From Cryptomeria japonica (Eukaryota > Streptophyta > Pinopsida > Cupressales > Cupressaceae), in contig NC_081414.1 of NCBI RefSeq assembly GCF_030272615.1, positions 308,739,164 through 308,803,163 of the forward strand: a stretch of DNA of 64,000 bases. The letters run 5' to 3'. The notes beneath the pieces were generated by a model. That model had not been told where the DNA came from and made no database searches. It saw only the letters and a list, made by a program, of their open reading frames with translations. The first letter of the stretch is position 1. Every line of letters starts with the position of its first letter. Of this stretch, positions 37,027 through 49,461 are shown piece by piece. The position numbers and the translations under genes were made by a program.

Positions 37027-38478
37027 TGTCATAACCCTCTTTCTAGACCTTGATAAAACTTTTATTATTATTATTATTGATTTTATGAGTAATGTTAGTT
37101 AGAAATGATAAATTGAATAAGGTTGGAATTATTTTAAATAAAAAGAATTAAATAGTGGTGACACACACATGAGGTCATAAATTTATTTGGAAATTACTTA
37201 TTTACTCAATATATTAATTGAGCACATGGTGTAGGAAAAATGAGAAAATTATAAAACATGGCAGAAGAGGGAAAAATAAATTTCAAATTTAAATTTGATG
37301 ATGCAATGGACAAGTGTAACCCCCACTATGACAAGCCATAAGGAATATGTCATAGAATATGACAATAATAATTTTGCATGGAATTATTTTAGGAAAAGAA
37401 TCTCTAAATCAATTATTTATTTTTGTAGTGGGAAAAGGCTCTCTTTTTGTATAATTGAATACAAGATTTTCAAAAAAGGGAGTTCATTGTTTATGTGAAA
37501 AAGTAGTCTTTGAATTCTTAAGAAATTTGTTTCAAATCATGTTAGTTGTTGGAGAAATTTTGTAGACATATTGCATAGTATGAGATAGGATTTTAGAGGT
37601 TTTGGAGAAGATCTTTACCAGGCTACAAGATGAGGATTGAAGGAGGATAGCTGGGAAAATAGGGGGTGATTCAACAACATGATTTTCGTTCATCTTGCAG
37701 ATTCAGGTTCCCTCCTTTCATACTTGCATGTTTTTCATCCAACAATGAGTAAAGAGGTGGGGGGGGATTTTTTATTTGAATGCATGTTGTTTGTTTTTAT
37801 GGAAAAAATTATTTAGTTTAAAGGAAAAAATATTTTTTATATTTTGTTTAAATTAGAAAGAGGCAGGGTTAAATAATATAGGATTTACATTTCTCATACC
37901 TCTTCAAAAGAAATCTCCTTCTTTGTTCTCAGATTTTGATAAAGGAAATATACATGCCTGTACACTTCTTTGTTTCAAATTTTGATACAAGAAATATATG
38001 TGCATGTATGAAATAGATGTGCATAACTTATCCTCTTCCAGATCAATAAGTTAGTATCTTTATTTTTTTTAAATAATGTGTACATATGAATGTAAATATT
38101 AATTAAATCCACATTTCTTTTAGAAACCCTTCTCTTTATTTAATCTTAATATTTTTAAATTCTCTTAAGAAAATGAATTTAAAAATAAAATAAAATATGT
38201 GTATATATAAATGATTTTTTTTTTGTTAAATAAATGTGTACATCTTACTTTCTTTTTAAGATCAGTAAGTTAGTAGTCTCTTTTAAAAAATAAATAAATA
38301 AATACAATATACATATTCTTTAAATTCTTTCGAAACTTTCATTCTGCATTATCCAGTTATTCACTTTTTTTAAAAGGTTATAAATATATTCAATAAATAT
38401 AAAGATTTAATTAAAGAAAACAAAAATATTTAGACAAATTTAAAAATAATTATATTAATAAAGTAAAATTAAACATTC

Positions 38479-38548
<70 letters not shown>

Positions 38549-38860
38549 GTTTATTGAGGCTTTCTTGGAAAGAGGTGAAAAGATCAAAAGGCTTCAAAAT
38601 GGCTACAGTAGAGAGGATCTCCTTGCACTATGGTATATGGTGAGTTTGCACATTATTAAGTATTTTAACTTAGAAGATTTTGCATTATGCATGGGTATCA
38701 TTATCCCCTTCTTGATCATCTTAAACATAGAAATATTACAAGTGTTTGTTTATTTGTTGTCTTCTTTAGATAAATGTATTTCAAAGAGGACTTATCCTCC
38801 TCTCCATAAGGATTGATTCTTTCTTAGTATCATTAAAGTTTGATCCTCACTCCTATAAAA
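37027..38860 (+). repeat. 3' LTR of the Gypsy element (end uncertain)
   Basis: Starts TGTCATAACCCTC after the polypurine tract. No clean CA end or primer site is seen before the gag at 38906, so the right limit is approximate. It contains AT-rich sequence and a (TA)n run at 38484-38545. ORFs 37295-37498 and 38544-38816 have no recognisable domain. Confidence 0.65.
38484..38545. repeat. (TA)31 microsatellite
   Basis: About 62 bp of uninterrupted AT/TA dinucleotides. It is the longest simple repeat of this kind in the window. Confidence 0.97.
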
Positions 38861-38905
38861 AAAACAGGGTTAAAAACCTAAATGTATTTATTAAAATTTC
38901 AAGGG

Positions 38906-39364
38906 ATGAGCCTTCCACTAGTAGCCCTAATTGTTGCTACTAGGAGGCAAAGGGAACCTAGAAATGATGAAAATTAACAAGACCAAGGGAATAATGAAGC
39001 GGGGTTTGAAGCTATAATCAACTTGTTAACCAAGCAAAGGGATAAGATCAACTCTTTGGAACAATTAATGCAGGACCTTAGGGAAAGGCAAAATGATATC
39101 GAAAATAGAAGCTGGACTGAAAATGGGAACCTTGGCAACAATCAAGGAAATGAGATAGATAGTAGGAGGGAAAATAATATGTTGGCGCTATCTAAGGATT
39201 TGAAGAAAATTACCCCACCTAAGTTTCATGGGAAGAAAATTGGTGAAGGAGTTGAAGATTGGTTGAATGAAATGGAAAAATAGTTTGAACTATGGGACCT
39301 TAGTGAGACAAATAAAGCATTATGGGGTTCCTATCAACTTATCGGGAATCAGCTAGGTATGTAA
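38906..39364 (+). pseudogene. Ty3/Gypsy gag N-terminal remnant
   Basis: The ATG at 38906 opens MSLPLVALIVATRRQREPRN, then stops at ~38975, 39281 and 39362 interrupt one frame. Heptad-like KQRDKINSLEQLMQDLRERQ is followed by KKITPPKFHGKKIGEGVEDWL and FELWDLSETNKALW, matching the retrotrans_gag region of chromovirus gag (PPxFxG...WL..ME). It ends abruptly at 39364. It lies downstream of the LTR, the reverse of what the pol at 34136-36950 needs, so it belongs to a second or tandem copy. Confidence 0.75.
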
Positions 39365-41595
39365 ACATTCAGCCCTTAAACTGACCACTAATTTCCAACC
39401 ATGTCATCCTGCTAAGGAACGTGATTGCTACAAATACTTCTGGGTGCATTTTCTTTTCTTAGAACTATTACCAAAATTTTGCACAATGCCAAATTTGGTG
39501 CCCTAGTGAAGCCTTGCATTCATTTTGAAAAGGTCCAAATCATGAACTAGGAAGAAATGCACTATTTTTTTCTAACTTGTTTGCTTCATGTGCAGATATA
39601 GGAAAGTAAGACAACATGTGGGTTAAAATGTGGCTCCCACGAGGGTTGAGCTCAACATGTTGTAGATCACATAAACATCTATGCTCCATTGCAGATGAAA
39701 TTGTGTGGCTATTAAAACCTTAAGGCCAAAAGAAACTTAGAGCAAAATGCAGTTGGCCTGTGTAAAGTTTTACCTAGGCGCCAAAGAGGTTTTTAAAAGG
39801 CCTTAGAGTTTCCAAGCAGTTTTCAGTCGCCAGGCAGGAGGACCTTTTATCCCACATTGGTCGTGCAGAGGGAGTTTATCATATTTAAATATAAGGTCAC
39901 ATATAACCATAGTGTCAAAGCTTACGGGATTTTGGCAATAAGAGGCAGCTTGTGGCCTAGTGGATCTCATGCGCATGCATCACAAGGTATCCTAATTTTG
40001 TGACCGACTGGTGGGAAGAGACTAAAGAACGAGCAAGTTCGGGAAAGATCAATGGTGATCACAGAGATCTAATGGTTGTCGCTATGTCACAATGAAAAGA
40101 TGCATACCGGATTATCACCGCGACTTGGTGACTGATGACATGGCACAACAGAGAGTATAAGACCAAGGACAGGTGGCAAATAGGTGGTGGTCCAGTGGCT
40201 AGTGACATGGCACAGATGGGCGACATCGAGCAGATCTTAGTTGCGATGAGTCCCAAAAAAGTTTCACCGAAGGCTCAGTTTCATGGACATAATAATATTG
40301 ATGAAACTATAGGTTTGATGAAACTAGTAAGCAGCTTGCCGAAGGAATACTTTGGCCGAAAGAATGAGATCTGACAGAGCAGGACGCATGTCGGCCTGGA
40401 AGATAGGTGGTTCCCAGATGGATCTCATGAGCCAATCAGAGGGTGACACATGTAACAAGAGAGAATATCATCCAAGGTTAAAGGTCGAGCAAGTTCAAGA
40501 AAGATCAACGTTAATCCAAAGGATCTAAGGGCCATCTCGATACCGCTATAGAAAGAATCTCGCCAGTTATCATAGTGACTTCGCGACTAAGAGGTTAAAT
40601 ATCGAGCAGTTTGAGGGTAGATCAAAGGGTGTCACTATACCATAGATAAAAATGCTCGCTGGTTATCTCATGTGACTTGGCGACTAGTGATGTGCCCATC
40701 CAGGTGGGCTTAGAATGAATAAGGATGCGCCACATGGTAGAGAGAAGATGAAGAACCATGGGTAGACCAAGAGTAAAGATCAAGTAGAATGATCACATCC
40801 AACCGTCAGGCAAAATATCAGATGGTGGTCGCTAAGGCACCAATGAAAGCTGCACACTAGGTTATCGCCGCGACTTGGTGACAAGGTGAGCCCAGGTCCA
40901 TCGGACATCAGGAAGACCCATGTTGATGTTATCCCGAAGGCCTAATGGAAAGTGTGAAAGAGAAAGGAAGTCATCGGATATCGGTAGTTCCCTATTGAAG
41001 TTATCTGGATGACCTGATGGAGGGAGCGATGAAAAGTGCAAAGTGGTGAGAAAGTCATCAGACATTGGAATAGCAGGTTCCAAGTTGCCCCGAAGGCCCC
41101 ATGAAAAGTTTAGGGAAAGTGCGAAGTAATGCAGGAATCATCTGGCCCTTGTACCAGTATCGATAAAATATCCATTGGTTCCTTTGACATTATTCTTTCG
41201 GCCAAACTTCCATCCTTGATAAGTAGTTTTCATGTTTCATCGATATCTTGTTTTTATTGATGCCCTTATTTAATCGATGGGACCTATAGACATCTAAAAA
41301 TGGTCAACGCTTGCGGAGTCATACTTTAACATTTGTGCATTGCCTTATTTTAGGGTTTTTGTGTTGCATTAACATTTCTCCTATGTCACGCACTTGGTTT
41401 TTATCATTTGCGAGCATCGAGTCCTTCTGTATTCTTTATTTATCTCGCTCTCGAATTTGGTCTTGTTGATAATAATATTCAATCATGATTTTGGTCAATC
41501 TTATCCTGTCGCATCAATGTGCATGCTCATTTGTCATATTTTGGACATCGTCAATCCTAATCGATGATTGAATTAGGGTTTTGTCCTCTTATCAA
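39365..41595. repeat. Anonymous repeat region with dispersed short units
   Basis: No coding sequence is supported. The block 'GGTTATC...GCGACTTGGTGAC' preceded by a 'GATCTGATGGTGGTCGC' phrase recurs at about 40066-40125, 40520-40595, 40630-40690 and 40812-40890, and again at 42965-43030. A ~130-bp stretch at 40783-40911 matches 42927-43055. ORFs 40135-40374 and 40862-41083 lie within these repeats and are not genes. Confidence 0.6.
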
Positions 41596-41772
41596 TCTTG
41601 TCATCTTGCGATCGATTTTTCATCGATCGTTGTTGTTTTCAATCTTGTCATCTTGTGATCGATTTGTCATCGATCATGGTCATTTTTAGTCTTGTCATTT
41701 TTTAATCTATTTTGTCATCGATCGTTGTCATTTTTGTCATTTTGTAATCGATTTGACATCGATCGTCATTGT
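41596..41772. repeat. ~47-bp tandem array with hairpin units
   Basis: Four units, with ATCGATC ends at about 41622, 41669, 41717 and 41758 (spacing 47, 48 and 41 bp). Each holds GATCGAT and ATCGATC separated by 5 bp, perfect in units 1 (41610-41628) and 2 (41657-41675) and slightly decayed in units 3 and 4. Confidence 0.85.
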
Positions 41773-43172
41773 TCCTCGTTAATTGGTGCATTTTATCAAT
41801 CAAATCATTTATCAATTCAAAATCATGATCAAATTGAATCGACATTAATTATCTTTTGTCAAAACCTAATTGTCATCCTTGCATTTCTAATTCATCTTCT
41901 AGGATTTTATGATTTATTCATTTAATCTTGATTGTCATTTTCCCTCTAGGTTAAATAATTTATTTATTTATCCTAAGTCTTCTTGTCACAATTAAATATT
42001 TATTTAGTTGGCTAATTAATTCCCCCTCTTCTTATGAATTAATTAATGAATGAAAAATTGTTAATTAATTCACTTAATTCCTAATTTCCTTATTTTCTAA
42101 TTCACTTAATTCCTAATTTCATCAATTTCTAATTTACCTAATTTTCTAATTTCCTCATTTTCTAATTTGTCAAAATCAATTTCCACCTAATTAATTTCTC
42201 TCTAGTCTCTCCCTATTTTTGTGCTTCGGTGGAAGCATGAATTTCTCATGCATCATACTTTTGGCATAGCAAGATGTCATAGGCTTTTAGTCTTCTAACC
42301 TTTGCATTGGCAATATGTCATAATTCATGACATAGAAGGTGTCATAACCTTCTTGTTTCCACTCAATTGTGCCATTTTTGAAATCAATTGCCTCTAATAT
42401 CAATGTCATGCTAATCTTGTCTTTTCTCCAATTTATCTATAAATTGGATGAATTTCTTCAATCAAAGTCCCTGGTCGAATCAATCATGCTTCTAGCATTC
42501 TTGCGCTACTGTCTTGTCAATCTTGCTTTCATATTATGCTTATGCACTTGAAGGTGAGATCCACAAAACAAAGCTATTTGAAGGAGAAAGAAGGACAATG
42601 GAGATTTCTGGAGGAGACATTCACGTTTGCGTTGGTTTGCATTTGATTTGAATGTTTTATTTCCCTTTCTCTATTGAATGTTTTTAGGATTGTTATCACT
42701 GCAATTGAGTTTTCGTGATTGAACTAGGCTAGTTTGCTACTTGCTTTGATGATTTTCCAGATTCCTAGCTACAGGACCACTTCTGCTTTCCTTGATATAT
42801 CTTCTTGTCGATGAAACTAGTGTTTACGGTGAATCCTTATGGGGGTCTATCGTAAACAAGGTTTGCGCGATAAGTCATTTTTCAAAGTGGGCCCAGGTTG
42901 AAATGGCAGGTAAATAAGAAGTAAAGACCAAGCGATTGATCACATCCAATGGTCGGGTGGAGAGATCTGACGGTGGTCGCCATACTGCAAGGAAAAGTTG
43001 CTCACCCAATTATCAATGCGACTTGGCTACAAGGTGGGTCCAGGTCCATATGATAGACAAAGTGGACAAATCAGAGGCCGACACGTGGTAAAAGTCTATA
43101 GGTGAGCAGATGTCTATATTTTTAAGTCAACTTTGAACTTAAACTTTGAACTGGTTCAAATTGGTTCAACGC
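41773..43172. repeat. AT-rich anonymous sequence
   Basis: Runs of TTTCTAATTTCC-type sequence (42040-42180) and no gene. From 42927 to 43055 it repeats the 40783-40911 unit. GTTTACG and CGTAAAC face each other around 42821-42857. ORF 42369-42551 is not called. Confidence 0.5.
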
Positions 43173-43245
43173 TTCAAAATGGTTCAATGGTTCAAAGTTC
43201 AGTAGTTCACCATTTCAAAATGGTTCAATGGTTCAAAGTTCATTA
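43173..43245. repeat. 41-bp tandem repeat of GGTTCAA words
   Basis: Two units beginning TTCAAAATGGTTCAATGG at 43173 and 43214. Additional GGTTCAA words lie just upstream (43152-43172). Confidence 0.85.
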
Positions 43246-44695
43246 TTGTCGCTCATTCCCATGGGCCCAAGATGAAGAAATCAAACAAGCAGGGATAAAA
43301 GAAAATGGTGGGGCCCGCTAGAAAGTAAAGGAAAAGTTAAATGCAAGCAACCATGGTTCATGCAGGTGATCCAGTGGCTAGCAATAAAAAATTGCACGAT
43401 GGACTCAAAACTCGTTGTTTGAACGGTGAAAAGCCACCAAGTAAGGAGATAATTTCTACATGAAAGATTAATGCAGATGATTATTGATTATCGAAATATC
43501 CAAGTGTTACATACCATTGGAATGCTCGTGAGACAAAGAGATCATTTCCACAATCATTTTTTAACAGAAGTTTCAACACGAAGAGCAGTTACCAGAGAAT
43601 GCATAAGATTTTCTCAGTGGAATTTCTTTTTAATATAGTCACAGTTCAATTCATCATGCAACTTTCACATGGAGATAGCTATTTTTTGCATTTAGATATG
43701 TAGATTTTTAAACAAGAGGATCAGTGGCAGTCCTTTTGAGCAGTAAAGATTATTATTTTACAGATTATGCATGAGTTTTTATGCCATTTTTTGGGGCAGA
43801 TTTGCCTAGGGCTTTTCTCATGCAGTGTTTTTTAGGGTTTTTGAAGGGGATTCATCATGATTTCTATATATTCCTTCTCTCCTTCTTTTTTCCCTCTGGT
43901 TCTTTCTTTTTTGCATACACATTTTTGCAAAAAGGCATTGTAGCTCAGCAGTATTTTGAGTTTTTGTAATAGCAGCACTCCTTTATTTTCCAATAATATA
44001 GTAGCACATTTTCCTTCTTGATACTTCTGGTATTATCTAGTGAATGAGTGATTTGATAATTTCCTGTGATTTTTGTCCTCATTCAGTCAATTTGTGGTGC
44101 AAGGAGATACATGTTAGTTGCAGGTTCTAGTTTGTGTTAGTTGATTTTAATTGATTGAAGCTGTGAAAAATTATTGTTTTCCTTCATACATGCATTAAAT
44201 TCATCCCTTTCTAGGAAATGTTTATGCATCTACATTTTCAGTTGAGTTGTGAAGCAATCAAGGTTATTTGTTGAAAGTTTTGTGAGTTAAGCAAGTTGTA
44301 GATCCCAAATAAGATATTTGGTGCATCACCTTCATTAGAATAGATTTTTATTACATGCAAATCTTTCTATCCCTTTCTATCCCTTTACTTATCAATAGTA
44401 TTTACAAGAAATTCACCAAATAGGAAGTCGGCCTGATCTCCAGAGATTCACCTTCACTTTGAGCAACCCACAGGATCGAAGGTGTTTCCATGTTTCATAG
44501 GATTGCTTATTTTGAAACTTAGCATCACAGGTGCAATCCTTAGTGACAACAAGCACCAGGGTGGGTAATTTGGAAAATATTCTACCTTGCCTTTTTACAA
44601 ACCATTCTTCTCTTATTGTTCTTTCACAAGCCTACCTGGATTCATTAAATTCTTGTTTTGTTTTCTCTCTGGTTCTATCTATCCATGTCGTACAT
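43246..44695. other. Anonymous intergenic sequence
   Basis: I see no coding, LTR or RNA feature here. The ORFs at 43781-43969 and 44531-44728 are short, without domain or context. Confidence 0.4.
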
Positions 44696-44988
44696 GTAGG
44701 AATCCCCAATAGTTCTTTCAACCCCTAGGTGTTAAATATACATATACCCTTTGGTTGTAAACCACTTGTCTCTACCTAACATCATAGTATTGGATGCATT
44801 GTTTCACCAAATCATGGGCATCTATAACAACAATATGACATGGTAGGAATCCCCAATAATTCTTTCAACACCTAGGTGTTAAATATACACATACCCTTTG
44901 GTTGTAAACCACTTGTCTCTGCCTAACATCATAGTATTGGATGCATTGTTTCACCAAATCATGGGCATCTATAGCAACAAGGAATCCA
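44696..44988. repeat. 2 x 147 bp tandem duplication
   Basis: GTAGGAATCCCCAATA starts copies at 44696 and 44843. The two copies differ at only about five to seven positions, far fewer than other repeats here, so the duplication is relatively recent. Confidence 0.92.
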
Positions 44989-47689
44989 GTAACATGTATC
45001 AAACCACTCCTTTCCATGTTTCACATTTCCTTTGTTGCAATTGGTTCTCTCATTTTGTCAATAGCATCTCTAATATTGCAATCTACTAGGTGTGTGTGTA
45101 GGTAAAATCTCGTGTTGGGTACCACTTGTAGAAACTTCCATTCAAATTCTCTCTTTAAATCCATTTTTTTGTGTGGCCATATCATCTCTTTCTTGGATCC
45201 CTATCAAAATTTTCTCAAATTACCACTATGCGCTACATCAACTTGCTAAAATCTAAATATTTAGGCTACCTAAATTCTACCTTTTCAATTCCTCTTTCTT
45301 AAGCTACCTGATTTGACTCAAATATTCATGAAAATTCATTAGTTTGAGTCAAGAATACTTACCTATTTCGCTATGTGAATCACCTATAGAGTCTGAGTAC
45401 GATACCAGTTGTGGTTCCTCTAGTGTATTCATGTAAGCTTCTTCGATCTTCCCTACTGCACTTTTAGTACTGTAAATTATACCATTGCGTGATTTTCACT
45501 ATAACATTACACATTAGTTACAACCCTGCAATATTAACTTTCAACCTAGAATAGAAGGTAAAACAAAACAAACAAACAAACAAAAAATAACCTAAAAGAT
45601 GGGGAAAATTTTGAAAATATGCATCCAACGGCTATCCTAATGTCTTCTATATTTTTAGATCAGGGTGTAGCTTTTTAAGAGATTTGGACATGTGTCTCTC
45701 TTTTACTTCTCCACTATTTAGAAGTTCTTAACAGTGCTTTTCATTACTCTGAACTACAGGCTTATAAATCTATTGGTGATGTACTTGTTAACTACTCATA
45801 TTTTATTATTTGTTCACTTCCTGCTAAAGTTTTCTCATTCTATCCTTTCATAATCTCACTTTGGAGCATGCATCGCATCCCCTAATCAATGTTGGGCCTC
45901 AGGTTAAATTGATAAGTACTTTGGATAACTTTTAAATCAACTTCCAAGAACCCTCCGCTCTCTGTTAAATTAAGCTAAGCACATGTGTTTACATAATTTT
46001 CATGGGATATCGGTCTGCGAGAGAAATCCAACTTTAAACTTCATAGACTTGTGTTTGTATCTTACCCTTCTCTTCCCCGCAAACCTTGAGACGTTAACTT
46101 TCGAACAATACTTCTATTGTAGATTAAAATGCCAGTGAAAAACTTGGACTTTTTCTATTTACTTAACTCCCGATAGAAAATCACTTTATTCCACTTTCCA
46201 ATATTATCCCTTTTAAATGTTACTTGTCTTTATAATCCTCAATTAGCAAAATTTTGGTGGGTCCCCATTTTGTAACATAAATGGGGCATGTTGCATTTAC
46301 ACACAACAAAGAGATCCATTACCTTGAATAAATTTATCTAAGGATGTTAATATCATAGTTAAATTTCATTATAGAATAAATTATCTTGGAAACACAAGAA
46401 AAAAATGAAGAAATGTTAATTTGCATTTATGATACACCTTCAAAGTGGATAGCGCTTTTGCACAAGGCAAACTAGAAAACTTACCCCATAGTAGTAGTTC
46501 ATTTCCAATAAGCATTACTTCAAGAAAATTTAAATACATCTCTTGAAAACATTTGAGTTTCTTATACCTTTTAGTATACTTCACTTAGTTCAAAATTTTA
46601 AAGAATAAAAAAGATTTATCTTCCAAGAAAATCTGTTTAGAATCTTAGTTTTCTTCTCAAACAATTTATGTACTTCGAGCAACATGAAATTGATGTTTAG
46701 TCAAAATTCTCTTAATCATGTAGTTGAGTATTTGATTGATTTTAAAAAGGTTATATTTAATAGTATTTCTCTTTCAAGAAATAATAATCTCCTAGTAGAT
46801 GCTTTGTTACTTCATTCTCAAGCAAGTGTTTTTTTTTAATAGAATTAGAATCTTAGTTTAATTTTCAAAGCATTAATTTCTTGCATGAAATAGTTTCATT
46901 TTCATAATTATTTTAGAATAATGTTATTTAAGCTTTCATTAAATTATAGTTGAATTTCTTAGTTAGACAACTAAAAAAGAGGAGTTGAAACCTAAAACCT
47001 TAGTAGCGTTCGCTATCTATGATGCCTCTAGGTCATGCTTACAGGTAATGTCGTTGTGTTGAACTACTGCACTTAATGCCTAATAAGGCTACAACAATGA
47101 TTTACGTGGCATCATCCCTATAAATCACCAGGGATAAATAAGGGTCATCTGGAAGTTAAAATCCAAGGGGTGGGTAATCTCCCTTGGATTGATAATCTAA
47201 AAAAAGAAATTTAAATGAACCAATATCTGCTTAGTTAAACCTTAGAAAAACCCAATAGGATTTGGTTGTGTGATGTTTTTGTAATTTATTTATCTTGATG
47301 ATTTTAGCAAATGATAATGGGTCTATTAGCACCTCACAAAAATCAGTTGGTTTTCCTACATAAAGTTTTGAACTTTGGTAATTTCCCCACTACTGTCCAT
47401 ATAGACCTTCCTCACCATTGTCTCATTATCCTTCATTGCCCCCATAATTAATAATTGAAATTATTCTCCCGCTACCGTCTATACATTTGAATTAGATAAA
47501 TTCAAGACATTAAGTTCCTTGTCAAGCATAATTCATTGCATTTTCTAGCCTAAATTCCCATATCATGATGTAAATCAACCATTAACAGACTTATACAAAG
47601 TCCTTATCCTTAATTCATTATTACCCTACCCCTCTAAAAATTCCCATTTATTATTCTATAAACCATCCTAAGGTTGAATTCTTAGTTTT
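44989..47689. other. Anonymous intergenic sequence
   Basis: No gene or mobile element recognised. A perfect 10-bp hairpin (AATCCAAGGG at 47160-47169, CCCTTGGATT at 47181-47190) is present. ORF 46381-46584 is not supported. Confidence 0.4.
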
Positions 47690-48140
47690 CTCTATTTCGT
47701 GGGGTTTATTCACTAAGATGTTAACCATTCCGTGAAACAATGACAAAATAAACAATATCTCTATTTCGCAGGGTTATAATTCTATTATATTAAACACTTA
47801 GTGAAATGGCAAAAAGGGGGCATAAGACACATCAAGTATTACCATTTTGCCAGAATAAAATCTCACTAAATAAAGTATATCATGAAATAGTGAAGAAGGA
47901 AGTAAGATGTATGCAGATTTTGCTATTTCGCAGGTCTCATGACACATCATATTGAGATATCCATGAAACAATAATTTAAGGTTCCAACGATGTATTATGA
48001 CATCGCCATTTCATGGGTCCCACAACTTCTTATATTTGGAAAGTAGTGAAATGGTGATGAAAAAAAGAAAGCTCATATGGTGTTTAGAAGGTTGCAATTT
48101 GGTGATAGCTTAATAAAGTATTGCTATATCATGGGGAGGA
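47690..48140. repeat. ~80-bp tandem array with opposed CTATTTCG motifs
   Basis: CTATTTCG-type words occur at 47692, 47761, 47842, 47923, 48006 and 48124. Their reverse complements (TGAAAC or TGAAATAG type) occur at 47733, 47802, 47883, 47964 and 48047, giving spacings of 69, 81, 81 and 83 bp. Each unit thus holds an inverted pair. CG has often decayed to TG or CA. Confidence 0.8.
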
Positions 48141-49461
48141 CATGAATGACAAGAAAGTATGTTTCACGTGTTGCTTCTCGAATCAACAGATTCTAAGTTC
48201 TAAAGAAATAGCCATTGACTTGTCAACAAACTCAAAATGAGACTTGGCCATCGAAAAAGACTCAATTGAAAATTATTGTCTTCTGCACTTCAGGTTCTGC
48301 AAAAACCTAGGTGGGTTTCCCTATACAATGTTCAAATAATTCTCAACCTTTTAGGCTTATGACAGTGTGGAACTTCTCAATAAAAATATACCAGGGAAAT
48401 ACAAATAAACTTTTAGTTATGGCTCTAACCTCAGTTCATTTCATTCTTGTGTAGATTGAGAATGATTCTAAACTAACAATTACTCCTAATGCAGAAAAAT
48501 AAAAGGCAGAAATATAAAAAGTGGAATAAGAATGATCCAGGATGGGTAATATGAGCAGTTCTTATCCTATGGGAAACATAGCCTATCTGCAAGTTAATAA
48601 CAAACAACACTTTGACATCTCATCATTACAACAATATTCCAAATATCCCTTGCTTGACATAAAATATTTAAGGGATTTCTCTTGATTTCCTCATGCCTCC
48701 TAATAGATATGCTACAATGTTCTTTGAAAAAAATTTAATTCATTCACTCAAAATGAAATTGATCAAGAAAACATACATTCCCTTCTTAAGAGAAGACAAA
48801 TCATAGCATCATTAACACTAGAATTCATATAACATGAACACATAAGAGTGGGAACAAACTGAAAGTGATCTATTTTATTGATTTTCAAAACATATGAGAT
48901 ACATCACTTGAGAATTGCTTAGAAAAAATTAGAGGAAAGATGAACTCTTCTTCTATTACTCTAACTCCTAATACATACTACCACTAATTTCAAATCCTTT
49001 CCTACTTGGCCTTGATTTCCCTTTTATAGAACAAAGAAGCAAAAACAAGCTTCAGGCCTAGTAGGAAACTTTTTTAAATTCTATTTCCTACAAGCTATAT
49101 CATTCCCTAGGGCACTTTTACAATGCATATTTCAAAAACTCTAGGCATCATAAATGAAGGCAACAAAGATAAAAAATTATGGAGGCTGAGGCTTTAGGTT
49201 TGATGTGACTGCTACAAAGATGCTCAACTGCAATATCTTTTGTTGAAGTCAATCTATACTTCAACTCTGGCTTTGTCAGGTATGTTGGGGGCTAATAAGT
49301 GAAGAATGAGTGCTCAAATCTCCCCATCCAAAAATGGAAACCTGTCCAAAAATATAGGAGGTGCAACATTGGAAAAGACAATGACTAATCATCCTCCTCA
49401 AGTTGATCCTCTTCCAGGGAACAATACTTTTTGTGTCATATGTCTATTTCATCAACTGGCT
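48141..49461. other. Anonymous intergenic sequence
   Basis: No feature recognised apart from AT-rich unique-looking sequence. ORF 49306-49494 overlaps the tail of the next coding trace on the opposite strand and is treated as a shadow. Confidence 0.4.

Noticed and set aside
38484-38545. (TA)n run as a TATA promoter
   Set aside because: A simple microsatellite in a Gypsy LTR with no gene placed to use it.
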